Shown: piece by piece, positions 9,440 through 18,548 of the stretch | Layout of the letters: each line of letters begins with the position of its first letter | How positions within the stretch are numbered: the first letter of the stretch is position 1 | Origin: Bradyrhizobium prioriisuperbiae | GTDB lineage: Bacteria > Pseudomonadota > Alphaproteobacteria > Rhizobiales > Xanthobacteraceae | Assembly: GCF_032397745.1 (NCBI RefSeq) | Contig: NZ_CP135921.1 | Coordinates: 5,072,501-5,136,500 of the forward strand | Direction: 5' to 3' | DNA: 64,000 bases | Position numbers and translations under genes: made by a program | The notes under the pieces: generated by a model | Databases searched by the model: none | What the model was told of the DNA's origin: nothing | Seen by the model: the letters and a program-made list of their open reading frames with translations, nothing else

Positions 9440-9859
9440 GCAAGGATGATTTAAAGCGGAGCGGTTTTGAGCCTTTGCGTAGGCTGCTCACCGATCGATA
9501 GAGGGAGGCGCTGGCGACGGCGGGAGCAGTGAAGAGCCGGAGCTTTGATTTCAGTCTGGCCATGTTCGAGCATGCGCGTAACCATAGGGACTACTATCAA
9601 GTGTTGGTCGGCGGGCGCGGCGGCACCGTCAGCTTGGCGCCATTCGCCAGATACTTTCTGATCTGGCGCGCGACGAACTTGCCGCAACCGACGACAAGAA
9701 TCCCGGGAGGTGATGCCGCGTGAACTTGCCGTCCAGTATGTCATCGGAGCCTACATGACCATGTTGACCTGGTGGCTTGACAGTGGGGCGAAGCTGCCGC
9801 CCCAACGGATTGATGCAATGTTTCGGCGCTTGGTCACCGTTGTACCTTCGCTCTCCTGA
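9378..9859 (+). pseudogene. Decayed TetR-family transcriptional regulator gene
   Basis: Pieces of one TetR-like protein appear in order in different frames. They are MTVAKM (from 9378), then ANVGRSTFYAHYTSKDDL (about 9400-9453, the end of the DNA-binding helix-turn-helix), an in-frame TAG at 9499, and FDFSLAMFEHARNHRDYYQ with VGGRGG (9541-9630). These are followed by LGAIRQILSDLARDELAA in a second frame and PRELAVQYVIGAYMTML with WWLDSGAKLPPQ in a third, ending at TGA 9857-9859. At least one nonsense codon and three frame changes are needed to join them, so no repressor can be made. The N-terminal half of the DNA-binding domain is missing or unrecognisable. Confidence 0.8.
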
Positions 9860-10005
9860 AAGAGGCGAGTCTGTCCGATTTTCTGCTGAAGAACGACGAC
9901 GGGAAAACTCCAAATAACGCCACGTCTTTTGCGATCATCGATTTCTTTTCGATATCGCTGCCTGGACGTCCCATGCCAAACTGTAAGCTCTTACGTGACC
10001 GAACG

Positions 10006-12149
10006 CTATGCTGCCAGTTGGGCGCGGAACAGCACGTCAACGCCGTAGCTCGTCGCATTGTATGTGTTGCTTGGGAACAGGCTCCCGCTCCCATACGCAT
10101 ACACGCCGTTACCGCCGCTGGACGCGGACGAGGGCGCCGTCAGCGGCCCATTGGTGACGGCGTTGGCAAACAGGTTCGGATCGGCTGAGTAGTTTCCCGC
10201 GGTGTGATAAGAGGCTATGTAAGTCGTCCCCGCGGTGATTGTCACCGGCGTGGCGAAATTGACCTGCTGCCAGCCGCTCGTGGTTTCGTTGCTGAAGGTC
10301 GCGCTGGCAAGCAACGTGCCGGTGGCCGACCAAAGGTCGGCGACGTGGGTACCGGTATTCTGCGGTCCCTTGTAGAAGCGAATCCCGATAATGTCGCCGT
10401 TGCTCGAGGCTTGGAATTTGAGCCCGAGCTCTACCGAGTTCGGGTCGTTGACCGTCACGACGCTAGGGGTCGAACTGGCACTGAATAGGCTCACGGTCGA
10501 CGACGCAGGGCTCACAGTCAGGCCGACGGATGCCGTGGCGGCGCCGCCACGGCCATCTGAGATCGCGTAATTGAACGACGCCGGCCCGGTGTAACCGGCG
10601 GTCGGCGTAAAAGTCACGGTGTTGGTCTCTGCATTGTAGGCGGCCGTGCCGTTGACGCCGCCGCTGGCGCCCGTGACTGTCAGGGCATCGCCGTTCGGAT
10701 CGGTGTCGTTGGCGAGCAGGGTCGCCGCCGGAATAGACAGCGTCGTGTTCTGGGTGGCGCTGAAGCCGCTGTCATTATTCGCGACCGGCGGCTGGTTGGC
10801 GCCGCTCGTGGGGCTGAACAGCACGTCGACCCAGTAGTTGGTTGCGCCGTATGTGCCGGTCGGGAACAGATTGCCGGTGCCATAGGAGTAAACGCCATTG
10901 TTGGTTGCGGGCGCCGTCAGCGGACCGCTAACGCGAGCGGTGGTGAAATAGTTGCTAGTACCCGGAATCAGAGCTGAGTGATACGCGATCCTCTGCGGAA
11001 GAAGGGGCTTCTCTTGCTAGCAGAATCATCCTGACCTTGAATCGCGACTCACGTTCCAAGAAAAGGGGGTACTAGTCGCGGCGTAGCGGCCGTTGCTGTT
11101 GAAGCTCGCCACATATGTCGTGCCGGCTGCGATCGAAACCGGGTTGCTGAAGGTGATGGTCTGCCAGCCACTGGTCGTCTCGTTCGTGAACGTGGCGGTC
11201 GCCAGCAGCGTACCGGTGCTGCTCCACAACGAGCGGGTGTGGGTGACCGGCCGATCCGACCGCTCTGGTCGACACCGCCGTAAAAGTTGTAGCCGCCCCA
11301 CCAGTTGTACGCCTGCCAGGTGGTATCCGAGGTCTGAAACGTGATGTCGCTGGGATTTTGGTCGTCACGAACGATGAACGGGATGATGTTCTGGCCGCCG
11401 GTGTCGAGACGTGTCAGCTCGGCGAAATAGATACCTGACACGGCATCCGCCGGGATGTCCCATGAGGCGGATACCGACCAATTGCCGGCATCCACCAGTT
11501 TTGTGGTCGGATCAAACAACGGTAGCGGCTGAGTTTGCGCGGTCGCGAGGTTCTTGTTGATGGTGGTGATGAGCCGGGCGCCATTTCCGCCATAGTAGCC
11601 GAGGCGATAGATATCGATGCGGTAGTTGGTGGCGTTCGTGCTGATCTTGAAATCGACCCGTTGACCATTGTCGATCGTGAATTGCGCTGCATATCCTTCG
11701 ATGCTCGAGTCGGCTTGCCCGATAAGCCACACGCTCTCTGGCGTGCCCGGCTTCTGGTTTTCCAGCACGATGGCATTTTGTGCTGCGGCCGCAGCAAGCG
11801 AGGGCGCGGCAGAGGTGCTGGTGCTCGGCTGGAAGAGATTAACAGTCGACGGATCCGTGGTGCCGAGCCCGCCAGGGCCGTAGCTCAGGAGTGCTGCAAA
11901 GTCCAGGACGCCAAGGTTGTTGGTGTCAGTGGTCGTTGCATCGTCCGGCTTGTCGTACTCAAGTATCCTGGGCGCGTATCCGGAAGGCTGACCATTTTTC
12001 GACGGACCCCCGATACGGATCGAGCATACTGAGCAAGCGCGCCCGTTGCAGGAGCCGCACGGTGAAGAAAGCGCTTGCTGTTGCCATTGAGCTGCCCACG
12101 ATCTCAATATGGTGCTTACGCTACCGGAAGAAGCCGTTGATATTGCCAT
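10006..12149 (-). pseudogene. Large DUF4082/cadherin-like surface protein gene, broken
   Basis: Read from 12149 downward. The first frame carries a dimethylformamidase-like domain (SVWLIGQADSSIEGYAAQF, then WQAYNWWGGYNFYGGVDQ). At about 11,250 it switches frame straight into a DUF4082 domain (SLWSSTGTLLATATFTNE, GTTYVASFNSNGRYAATS). Much of the expected intervening protein is absent, so this is probably an internal deletion. The DUF4082 frame is then stopped by a 112-bp insertion at 10960-11071. Beyond it the frame reopens as NYFTTARVSGPLTAP, a cadherin-like repeat (QPPVANNDSGF) and a second full DUF4082 domain to the stop at 10006. These domains are typical of very large secreted or surface proteins. 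No single product is possible. Confidence 0.75.
10960..11071. mobile_element. 112-bp MITE-like insertion with 5-bp target duplication
   Basis: The segment begins ACCCGGAATC and ends AAAAGGGGGTA. It is flanked by direct repeats CTAGT at 10955-10959 and 11072-11076. Removing it with one CTAGT copy rejoins the interrupted gene as GRYAATS-NYFTTARVSG, which matches the flow of the second DUF4082 copy nearby. The ends show only weak inverted similarity (ACCC, then GAGT and CGCGAT on each side). No protein fits inside it. Confidence 0.65.
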
Positions 12150-12163
12150 GGCGGGGCTCGCAA

Positions 12164-12232
12164 TGAAGAATAAAATATTAAATAGTTTAATGATTTAAAA
12201 TATTAAATCACGGCAAAAATTAAATATGAGGT
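12164..12232. other. Strongly AT-rich patch with a 12-bp direct repeat
   Basis: About 70 bases of mostly A and T in otherwise GC-rich DNA, just upstream of the broken large gene. AAAATATTAAAT occurs at 12172-12183 and again at 12197-12208, 25 bases apart. It could be an old promoter, a silencer-binding tract or an insertion scar. Confidence 0.6.
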
Positions 12233-12760
12233 GTTTTGCCGCCGATAGCCGAACGGGCCGGATACTGGCCCGCTTCTCGAGGAATTCGCGGCAGGGGAGT
12301 TCCGGACCAACGGCCCGTATGAGACGGCGGAGCCTGCGGACAATGTGCCAGCGTTGCTGCGCCGGTGCCGTCGCTGATCTGCAACTGTCCCCCATGACAT
12401 GATCGTGCTCGCAGACCGGCGGTCGATGTCACTGGATTGGCAGCTCCAGCCGTTGATCGCAATCGGCCTCGCCGGCCCGGGCCGGCGAACTCTATCGGGA
12501 CGGTCTGCCTTGAGCGTCTCTATTCAGCTGGCAGGCGAATTTCGGGTGTGCCTCACGGACGCAGCGGTTATTGACGTCGGCAACGCTGACTCAGACAAAT
12601 CGCAGCCACGTCGACGGGGGCGAGCAGCCCGGCAGCGAAGACGCCGTTCGCTAACAAGACGTCGCGCGCCCGCGTTGGTTATACGGTCGAGCATTTTCTG
12701 CTCTATGGCACGGCAGGTTTCGCTCGGACCTACGATGAAGGTGAGACGCACCCTCAAACG
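12233..12760 (+). other. Largely non-coding stretch with a possible porin remnant
   Basis: No convincing intact gene. At about 12590-12763 the plus strand reads SRARVGYTVEHFLLYGTAGF. That resembles a beta-strand pair of Omp25/porin-like outer-membrane barrels, but a stop precedes it at 12587 and no signal sequence or further strands are clear. I treat it as a probable short gene remnant and see nothing else in this stretch. Confidence 0.3.
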
Positions 12761-13096
12761 TTAATGGTGGCCGTGGTGGCCGCCATGATGACCGTGGTGA
12801 CCATGATGGTGATGGTGGAAGAATCCTCCGCCGCCAAAATAAAAGCTTGGTCCACCACCGTAATAGTAGCCTGGTCCGCCGTCATAGTAACGGGGGCCTG
12901 TTTCATAACAGGTCCTGCGCCAGCCATAGCCGGTCCATGTTCGCCGACATACCAGATGCACCGGTTCTGTCAGTTCACCTGCAACTGATGCGTTCAGTCC
13001 ATCAATTCTCGGCATCGCATTTGCCGGCACACTGACGAGTGATCCCGCGCCGACGATTGCCGCAACTACTGTCGCCGCAAAAATTGAACGACGCAT
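12761..13096 (-). CDS. Secreted Gly/Tyr-rich protein with poly-His tail
   Basis: 111 residues. An N-terminal signal peptide (MRRSIFAATVVAAIVGAG...VPANA, cut near residue 27) is followed by a segment with two Cys (CRRTWTGYGWRRTC). Then comes a Gly/Tyr/Phe-rich stretch and a tail in which 14 of the last 19 residues are His. The ATG has a strong AGGAGG five bases upstream. The His tail suggests metal binding in the periplasm or outside the cell, consistent with its place at the edge of the copper cluster. Similar His-tailed proteins in these bacteria are uncharacterised as far as I know, and I assign no defined activity. Confidence 0.75.
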   Translation of the reverse strand: MRRSIFAATVVAAIVGAGSLVSVPANAMPRIDGLNASVAGELTEPVHLVCRRTWTGYGWRRTCYETGPRYYDGGPGYYYGGGPSFYFGGGGFFHHHHHGHHGHHGGHHGHH

Positions 13097-13366
13097 TTTT
13101 TCCTCCTCTTGGGCCAGAAGCCCAGCGTCCGATCAGCGTTTCAGCGCCATCTGACAATGGGTGTATGTTGTGCTAAGCTGCGAGCTTGCATTATGGCCAA
13201 TTGTCGCAGCGCGGTTGTGAACAAAGCATGTTGGATCAATTCATCCTTTGTTCATTCAATCGGCCGCTAGACGCTTGCCACTTTCAGGCGCGGCCGTTTT
13301 CGGGACGCGTCGGTTAGGTAGCATCCTAAAGCCCGATCGCAGTCACAGAGAGGAAGTTCTAGGCAG

Positions 13367-15772
13367 TCAGAGCTCGGTTCCTCGCAGCCGCAATGCGTTG
13401 CCGACGACGCTCACAGACGATAATGCCATTGCTGCGGCCGCGATGATTGGCGAAAGCAACACACCAAAGGTTGGATAAAGAATACCCGCTGCGACCGGAA
13501 TTCCGGCTGCGTTATAGATGAACGCGAAGAACAGATTCTGACGGATATTGCGCATGGTGGCCTGCGACAGGCGGCGCGCCCGGACGATGCCGCCGAGGTC
13601 GCCCTTGAGCAAAGTCACGCTGGCGCTCTCCATCGCGACGTCCGTGCCGGTACCCATTGCGATGCCGACTTCCGCGGCCGCCAGGGCAGGGGCGTCGTTG
13701 ACGCCGTCGCCGGCCATCGCGACGATGCGCCCGGCCTTCTGTAGTTTGCTGACAACGGCGCTCTTCTGATCCGGAAGCACTTCTGCCTCGACATTGGCGA
13801 TTCCGAGCCGCCTCGCGACTGCATTTGCCGTGGTCCGGTTGTCGCCGGTCAACATGATGACGTCGATGCCCTCTGTCGCCAAGGCCTTCAGGGCAGCTGG
13901 TGTTGATTGTTTCACCGGGTCGGCAATTGCGAAGAGTCCGGCCAATCGACCATCGATTGCAATGTTGATGACGGTTGCGCCATCTCCGCGCAGCGTCTCG
14001 GCTTGCGCATCCAGTGGCTGGGTTTCGATGCCCTCAGCCTTCAGCAAGGCCACGTTCCCCAACAAGATTGTCTTGCCCTCAACCTTTCCCGTGACGCCTT
14101 TGCCGGTGGGAGAGTTGAACTCGTCCACATTGGCTAAAGTCAGATTCTGTTCGTTGGCAGCGCGAACGATGGCGTCGGCGAGAGGATGTTCGCTGGCGCG
14201 CTCGACGCTCGCAGCAAGTCGCAGAATATCGGCTTCCTGCAAGCCTGTGGCTGGAACAATCGAGACGACCTTCGGCTTTCCTTCAGTCAGCGTACCCGTC
14301 TTATCCACCACCAGCGTGTTGACCTTCTCCATGCGCTCAAGTGCCTCGGCATTCTTGATCAGCACGCCCGCGTGAGCGCCACGACCGACGCCAACCATGA
14401 TCGACATAGGCGTGGCCAAGCCCAGCGCGCAGGGGCAGGCGATGATCAGCACGCTCACGGCTGCGACAAGGCCGAATGCCACACGTGGCTCCGGGCCGAA
14501 GAGTGACCAGGCGCCAAATGCGATGAGCGCAACAACAATCACAGCCGGCACGAACCAGCCGGCAACCTGATCGGCGAGCCGCTGGATCGGAGCCCGCGAT
14601 CGCTGCGCCTGCGCCACCATCTGCACGATCTGGGAGAGCATGGTGTCGCGACCGACTTTTTCGGCTTTCATCACGAAGCCGCCGGACTGATTGAGCGTGC
14701 CCGCAATGACCTTGGCGCCGGTTTCCTTTGTGACCGGCATCGATTCACCGGTTACCATCGATTCGTCGAGGGACGAGCGTCCATCGAGTATGACTCCATC
14801 AACCGGCACCTTCTCCCCCGGCCGGACGCGCAACTTGTCGCCCACATGGACGCTGTCGAGTGGGACCTCGTGATCGGTGCCGCTGTCATCAACGCGCCGC
14901 GCCGTTTTGGGCGCGAGATCGAGCAGTGCCTTGATCGCCCCGGAGGTGGCCTCGCGGGCGCGCAGCTCCAGCATCTGACCGAGGAGGACCAATACGGTAA
15001 TGACCGCCGCTGCTTCGAAGTATACGGCGACCGCGCCGTCGTGGCGGCGGAAAGCCGGCGGGAAGATGCCCGGTGCGATCGTTGCTACCAGGCTGTAGGC
15101 GTAAGCAACTCCGACGCCCATCGCGATCAGGGTGAACATGTTGAGATTGCGCGTCAGCAGGGATTGCCAGCCGCGTACGAAGAAAGGCCAGCCTGCCCAA
15201 AGAACCACGGGGGTCGCGAATACAAGCTGGATCCAGTTTGACAAGGTCTGATCGACCCAGCCATGGCTGCCGACCAGATGGCCACCCATCTCCAGAATGA
15301 CCGCCGGGAGCGCCAGCGCGAGCCCGATCCAGAAGCGTCTGTTCATGTCGGCGAGTTCGGGATTGGGGCCGGCGTCAACGGTTGCCAGCTCAGGTTCTAG
15401 CGCCATCCCACAGATAGGACAGCTTCCCGGACCGATCTGACGGATCTCCGGGTGCATGGGGCAGGTGTACATCGTGCCTTCCGGGACGTCGGCTTGCTGA
15501 ACGGTCTTGTTGAGGTATCGCTCCGGTGCCGTCGCAAATTTGGTCCGGCAGCCAGCCGAACAGAAATAATATGTGTGGCCGTGATAATCGAAACGATGTT
15601 TGCTAGTCGCAGGATCGACCGTCATCCTGCAAACAGGGTCGACCCCCGTCGTGCTCTGGTTTGAGCTGTGATCATAGTGATGATCGCCGTGCTTGTGCGC
15701 GGAGTGGCCGTGATTTCCGCCGCAGCAACCTGTTGCGTTCGTGTCCTTATTTGCATTTTCGGCGGCGGTCAT
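13367..15772 (-). CDS. copA: Copper-exporting P1B-type ATPase with YHS and heavy-metal-binding domains
   Basis: 801 residues. A His/Cys-rich N-terminus (residues 16-40) leads into a YHS domain ([19 protein letters not shown]; 44-87) and a heavy-metal-binding domain ([20 protein letters not shown]; about 103-127). The ATPase core has the CPC metal motif in [13 protein letters not shown] (about 443), phosphorylation site DKTGTLT (about 489), SEHPLA and [10 protein letters not shown] (about 689). The last membrane helices carry [13 protein letters not shown] and [12 protein letters not shown], the pattern of Cu(I) pumps (P1B-1). It would move Cu(I) from cytoplasm to periplasm with ATP. It is divergent from csoR across a 53-bp promoter region. 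GGGAG lies 6 bases before the ATG. Confidence 0.93.
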   Translation of the reverse strand: MTAAENANKDTNATGCCGGNHGHSAHKHGDHHYDHSSNQSTTGVDPVCRMTVDPATSKHRFDYHGHTYYFCSAGCRTKFATAPERYLNKTVQQADVPEGTMYTCPMHPEIRQIGPGSCPICGMALEPELATVDAGPNPELADMNRRFWIGLALALPAVILEMGGHLVGSHGWVDQTLSNWIQLVFATPVVLWAGWPFFVRGWQSLLTRNLNMFTLIAMGVGVAYAYSLVATIAPGIFPPAFRRHDGAVAVYFEAAAVITVLVLLGQMLELRAREATSGAIKALLDLAPKTARRVDDSGTDHEVPLDSVHVGDKLRVRPGEKVPVDGVILDGRSSLDESMVTGESMPVTKETGAKVIAGTLNQSGGFVMKAEKVGRDTMLSQIVQMVAQAQRSRAPIQRLADQVAGWFVPAVIVVALIAFGAWSLFGPEPRVAFGLVAAVSVLIIACPCALGLATPMSIMVGVGRGAHAGVLIKNAEALERMEKVNTLVVDKTGTLTEGKPKVVSIVPATGLQEADILRLAASVERASEHPLADAIVRAANEQNLTLANVDEFNSPTGKGVTGKVEGKTILLGNVALLKAEGIETQPLDAQAETLRGDGATVINIAIDGRLAGLFAIADPVKQSTPAALKALATEGIDVIMLTGDNRTTANAVARRLGIANVEAEVLPDQKSAVVSKLQKAGRIVAMAGDGVNDAPALAAAEVGIAMGTGTDVAMESASVTLLKGDLGGIVRARRLSQATMRNIRQNLFFAFIYNAAGIPVAAGILYPTFGVLLSPIIAAAAMALSSVSVVGNALRLRGTEL

Positions 15773-15790
15773 CTAAATCTCCCGAGCACC

Positions 15791-15842
15791 TTGCAACCCA
15801 TACCCTGTAGGGGTATATAGCTCGCATGCGAAAAGACATCAA
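15791..15842. promoter_or_regulatory. csoR/copA divergent promoter with a palindromic operator
   Basis: On the plus strand TTGCAA (15791-15796), 17 bases, then TATATA (15814-15819). On the minus strand TTGATG (complement of 15837-15842), 17 bases, then the same TATATA. The palindrome ATACCC-TGTAG-GGGTAT (15800-15816) overlaps the shared -10 and resembles the G/C-tract palindromes bound by CsoR. The predicted plus-strand transcript starts at or next to the csoR ATG (15826), so csoR may be leaderless. The copA leader would be about 35 nt. Confidence 0.65.
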
Positions 15843-16101
15843 GACGTCCTGCCAAAAGCGCTTGAGCCGAATCGAGGGCCAGGTGCGCGGCCTCTCCCGA
15901 ATGGTGGAGGAGGACCGCTACTGCATCGATATCGTAACGCAGATTTCCGCCGTTCGTGCCGCGCTTCGCCGGGTGGAAGAAGAGTTGCTGAAGGACCACG
16001 TTGCGCATTGCGTGGAATACGCGATCGCGAGCGGCGACAAGGCCGATCAGCGCAAGAAGATCGCCGAACTTATGGAGGTTGTCGGGCGGGCGGAAAGGTG
16101 A
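15826..16101 (+). CDS. csoR: CsoR-family copper-sensing repressor
   Basis: 91 residues of the CsoR/RcnR/FrmR family, an all-helical DNA-binding repressor released by metal. The Cu(I) ligand set is present with exact CsoR spacing: Cys33 (DRYCIDI), His58 and Cys62 (DHVAHCVE), matching the Cys-25-His-4-Cys pattern of the M. tuberculosis protein. An additional Cys9 lies near the N-terminus, where FrmR-type members have one. It should repress copA and itself from the palindrome in the divergent promoter and release it on binding Cu(I). No Shine-Dalgarno sequence is visible before the ATG. Confidence 0.92.
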   Translation: MRKDIKTSCQKRLSRIEGQVRGLSRMVEEDRYCIDIVTQISAVRAALRRVEEELLKDHVAHCVEYAIASGDKADQRKKIAELMEVVGRAER

Positions 16102-16201
16102 TGAACAACTGGAGTTCCGGCTTGGCGACCATTCGGTTCCCGGCTATGCTTGTGGTTCAGGTCGATCAACAGTCTTTTTTGGGAATAAGATCAAACTAGC
16201 G

Positions 16202-16690
16202 ATGTTCGTGCGTCTGACCAAAGCAATGCGATTGAGAGCAGGCTTGCTTGCCCTGACGTATCTGCTTTGCGTGCTGGCACCGAGCCTTGCGTTTGCTGCC
16301 ACCAATGGCTCGAGGGCAGCGCCTTGTCTCACCGACGAGGAGCATAATCTGGGCATTATTCATGTGCATCAGCCGGGTGATGGTGTCTCGCGGCACGTCC
16401 ATAAAGACGGCCAGGTGCATGAACATCGAGAAGCAGGCCATTCGCACGTTAGTGCGTCGGACGATTCAGATGCTGCAAAATCCGTCGCCGATAGAGCGGC
16501 GCCTCCTGCGGAAGAGCCCCACAAGGCGGCTGGTACGCTATGCTGCGGCATGGTGTGCATAAGCGCGCTGCCGGCCACCGTCGTCGACATGGTCGAGCCT
16601 GCTGCGCCAGCCTCGGTCTGCGACGCCGAGAATTACCGCAACCTCGCGGATAACGCGCCGCCTCGGCATTACCGTCCCCCCATTTCCTGA
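16202..16690 (+). CDS. Exported His- and Cys-containing small protein of the copper cluster
   Basis: 162 residues from the ATG at 16202; upstream in-frame codons overlap csoR and look non-coding. A signal peptide ends near ALAFA (about residue 34). The mature part is His-rich (IIHVHQPGDGVSRHVHKDG, VHEHREAGHSHV) and later has a cysteine group, TLCCGMVC. Both features suggest metal binding in the periplasm. It lies between csoR and a lipoprotein/TolC pair on the same strand, 100 bases after csoR. I do not recognise a named family. An internal ATG at 16226 is an alternative start that keeps the signal peptide. Confidence 0.7.
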   Translation: MFVRLTKAMRLRAGLLALTYLLCVLAPSLAFAATNGSRAAPCLTDEEHNLGIIHVHQPGDGVSRHVHKDGQVHEHREAGHSHVSASDDSDAAKSVADRAAPPAEEPHKAAGTLCCGMVCISALPATVVDMVEPAAPASVCDAENYRNLADNAPPRHYRPPIS

Positions 16691-16767
16691 CTTGACGAAA
16701 TGACGTGGCGCCGCGCCTGACTTGGCGTGCGCGGCTTCGATTCATCGGCAGTTCGGGGAAAAGGTTT

Positions 16768-17064
16768 ATGTTGACGCAGTTTGGGGCGAAGTTCGCCGCC
16801 GTTCGTTCGGTGGCATGCAAAATCTATCAGAGGAGGGCCGGCGTTGCGACGGGGATGGCTCTGTTGGCCATCGGCGGCGTGGTGTCGGGATGCGCGGTTC
16901 CGATCGCGTTGAAGGAGAAGGATCCCGCGGATCCGGCGGCGCGCGTTGCGCCCGTCAGCTACCGCTCGACGGTTGCGCCCTACACCAGCCTGCGTCCGGC
17001 CACGCCGGCGCCCTGGCGCCAGCAGAACGAAGACGTCACTCCATCCCCGAAGTCCGGGCAATAG
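16768..17064 (+). CDS. Small lipoprotein of the copper cluster
   Basis: 98 residues from ATG 16768, with GGGGAAAAGG just upstream. The lipobox LAIGGVVSGC gives a lipidated Cys near residue 43. The mature part is only about 56 residues, Pro- and Ala-rich, without domains I recognise (PVSYRSTVAPYTSLRP). A start at ATG 16855 would give a shorter, more usual signal. It lies 9 bases before the TolC-like gene, so it is probably co-translated and may assist or anchor that outer-membrane protein. No function is known to me. Confidence 0.65.
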   Translation: MLTQFGAKFAAVRSVACKIYQRRAGVATGMALLAIGGVVSGCAVPIALKEKDPADPAARVAPVSYRSTVAPYTSLRPATPAPWRQQNEDVTPSPKSGQ

Positions 17065-17073
17065 GAGGCGGCG

Positions 17074-18537
17074 ATGACAACATCAGCAAATATTTTGCAC
17101 GTCGTCTCGCAACCCGGTCGGCACCGGACAGCGCTTGGGCTCGTCGTGGTGTCAGCGCTGCTGTCCGGCTGTGCGTCTTTCTCGCCCGACGGTGGGATGA
17201 AGGTTGTGGCCGACGTCACGGGAGAGGCTCTGAAGAAGGACGTCATTGCGGTCCGGACGCCTGACGATGCGCAATCGGCCAACGATGCCGTGCGGTCACT
17301 GCTTCGGCCAACGCTGACCGCGGACTCGGCTGTTCAAGTCGCTTTGCTCAACAATAAGGGCCTGCAGGCGGCCTACAACGAGCTGGCGCTGGCCGAAGCG
17401 GACATGGTTCAGGAGAGCCTGCCGCCCAATCCGACATTCTCCATCTCGCGGATCACCGGCAATGGTGCGAGCGAGATCGAGCGACAGGTCGTCGGTGATA
17501 TTTTGGCGCTCGCGACCCTGCCGTTCCGCTCGGAGATCGCGCGCGAGCGCTTCCGCCAGGCGCAACTGCGGGCGGCGCTGGAGACCCTGCGTCTCGCCGC
17601 CGATGTTCGACGGGCATACTACCGCGCTGCCGCGGCGAATGAACTTTCCGCTCTGTTGACGGATTGGAAGTCAACGGCCGAATCGACCGCTCAACTGGCG
17701 TTAAAACTTGGTCAGACCGGTTCATTGAACAAGCTCGATCAGGCGCGTGAACAGGCATTCTATGCGGAAACCACTGCTGATCTCGCAACTGTCAGGCAAG
17801 AGGCTGCAAGCTCGCGCGAGCGGCTGGCGCGCCTGCTCGGTCTGTGGAATGGCGATCTCAATTTCCGCTTGCCCGGCAAGCTTCCGACGCTGCCGCCGCG
17901 CCCGCGCACGCTTCCCGGAATCGAGGTCGATGCCGTCGGGCATCGTGTCGACCTGCAGATCGCCCGTATGGAACTCGACGCGCTGGCGAAGTCTCTCAAG
18001 CTGACTGAGGCTACGCGTTTCGTGACGTTGCTGGACATGGCCGGCATCTCGAGAAGGACCCGCGATCCGGAGGGCCCTCCGTTTAGGGAGCGCGGCTTTG
18101 ACATCCAGTTTCAGATCCCGATTTTCGACGGCGGCGAGGTGCGCGTTCGGCAGGCGACCGAAACCTACAATCAGGCGTTCAATCGTCTGACCGAGAAGGC
18201 GGTCAACGTTCGGTCCGAAGCGCGGGATGCCTATCGTGTTTATCGATCGACCTACGACATCGCCAGCCACTATCAACGCGAGGTTCTGCCGCTTCGCCAG
18301 ATCATCTCGGACGAGATGCAGTTGCGCTTCTCAAGCATGCAGGTCGACGTGTTCGCGCTGCTCACCGAGGCGCGGCAGAGGCTGGCCGTGATACGCGCCG
18401 CGGTTGATGCAAAGCGCGAATTCTGGCTGGCGCAGTCGGAGCTGAAGACCGTCGTCTTCGGTGGAGGAGGGGGCGCTGCTTCGCCGGAGACGCGCTCCAC
18501 GACGACGGTCCAGGCGGCTGGCGGCAACGAACATTAA
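17074..18537 (+). CDS. TolC-family outer-membrane lipoprotein (CusC/CopB-like)
   Basis: 487 residues. A signal with lipobox VVSALLSGC lipidates Cys near residue 33. The protein then shows the two long alpha-helical repeats of outer-membrane efflux proteins: ALLNNKGLQAAYNELALAEAD near 90-110, and RQATETYNQAFNRLTEKAV with a following coiled region near 365-395. The tail is Gly-rich. It would form a periplasm-spanning channel. No RND pump or membrane-fusion gene accompanies it in this window, which is unusual if it works as part of a classical tripartite pump. A multicopper oxidase follows 11 bases later, so copper is the likely substrate context. Confidence 0.87.
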   Translation: MTTSANILHVVSQPGRHRTALGLVVVSALLSGCASFSPDGGMKVVADVTGEALKKDVIAVRTPDDAQSANDAVRSLLRPTLTADSAVQVALLNNKGLQAAYNELALAEADMVQESLPPNPTFSISRITGNGASEIERQVVGDILALATLPFRSEIARERFRQAQLRAALETLRLAADVRRAYYRAAAANELSALLTDWKSTAESTAQLALKLGQTGSLNKLDQAREQAFYAETTADLATVRQEAASSRERLARLLGLWNGDLNFRLPGKLPTLPPRPRTLPGIEVDAVGHRVDLQIARMELDALAKSLKLTEATRFVTLLDMAGISRRTRDPEGPPFRERGFDIQFQIPIFDGGEVRVRQATETYNQAFNRLTEKAVNVRSEARDAYRVYRSTYDIASHYQREVLPLRQIISDEMQLRFSSMQVDVFALLTEARQRLAVIRAAVDAKREFWLAQSELKTVVFGGGGGAASPETRSTTTVQAAGGNEH

Positions 18538-18548
18538 AGGAGGTCATC

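Noticed and set aside
12399..12764. Plus-strand frame of 121 codons
   Set aside because: Arg-rich without motifs, and the plausible porin-like remnant is in a different frame.
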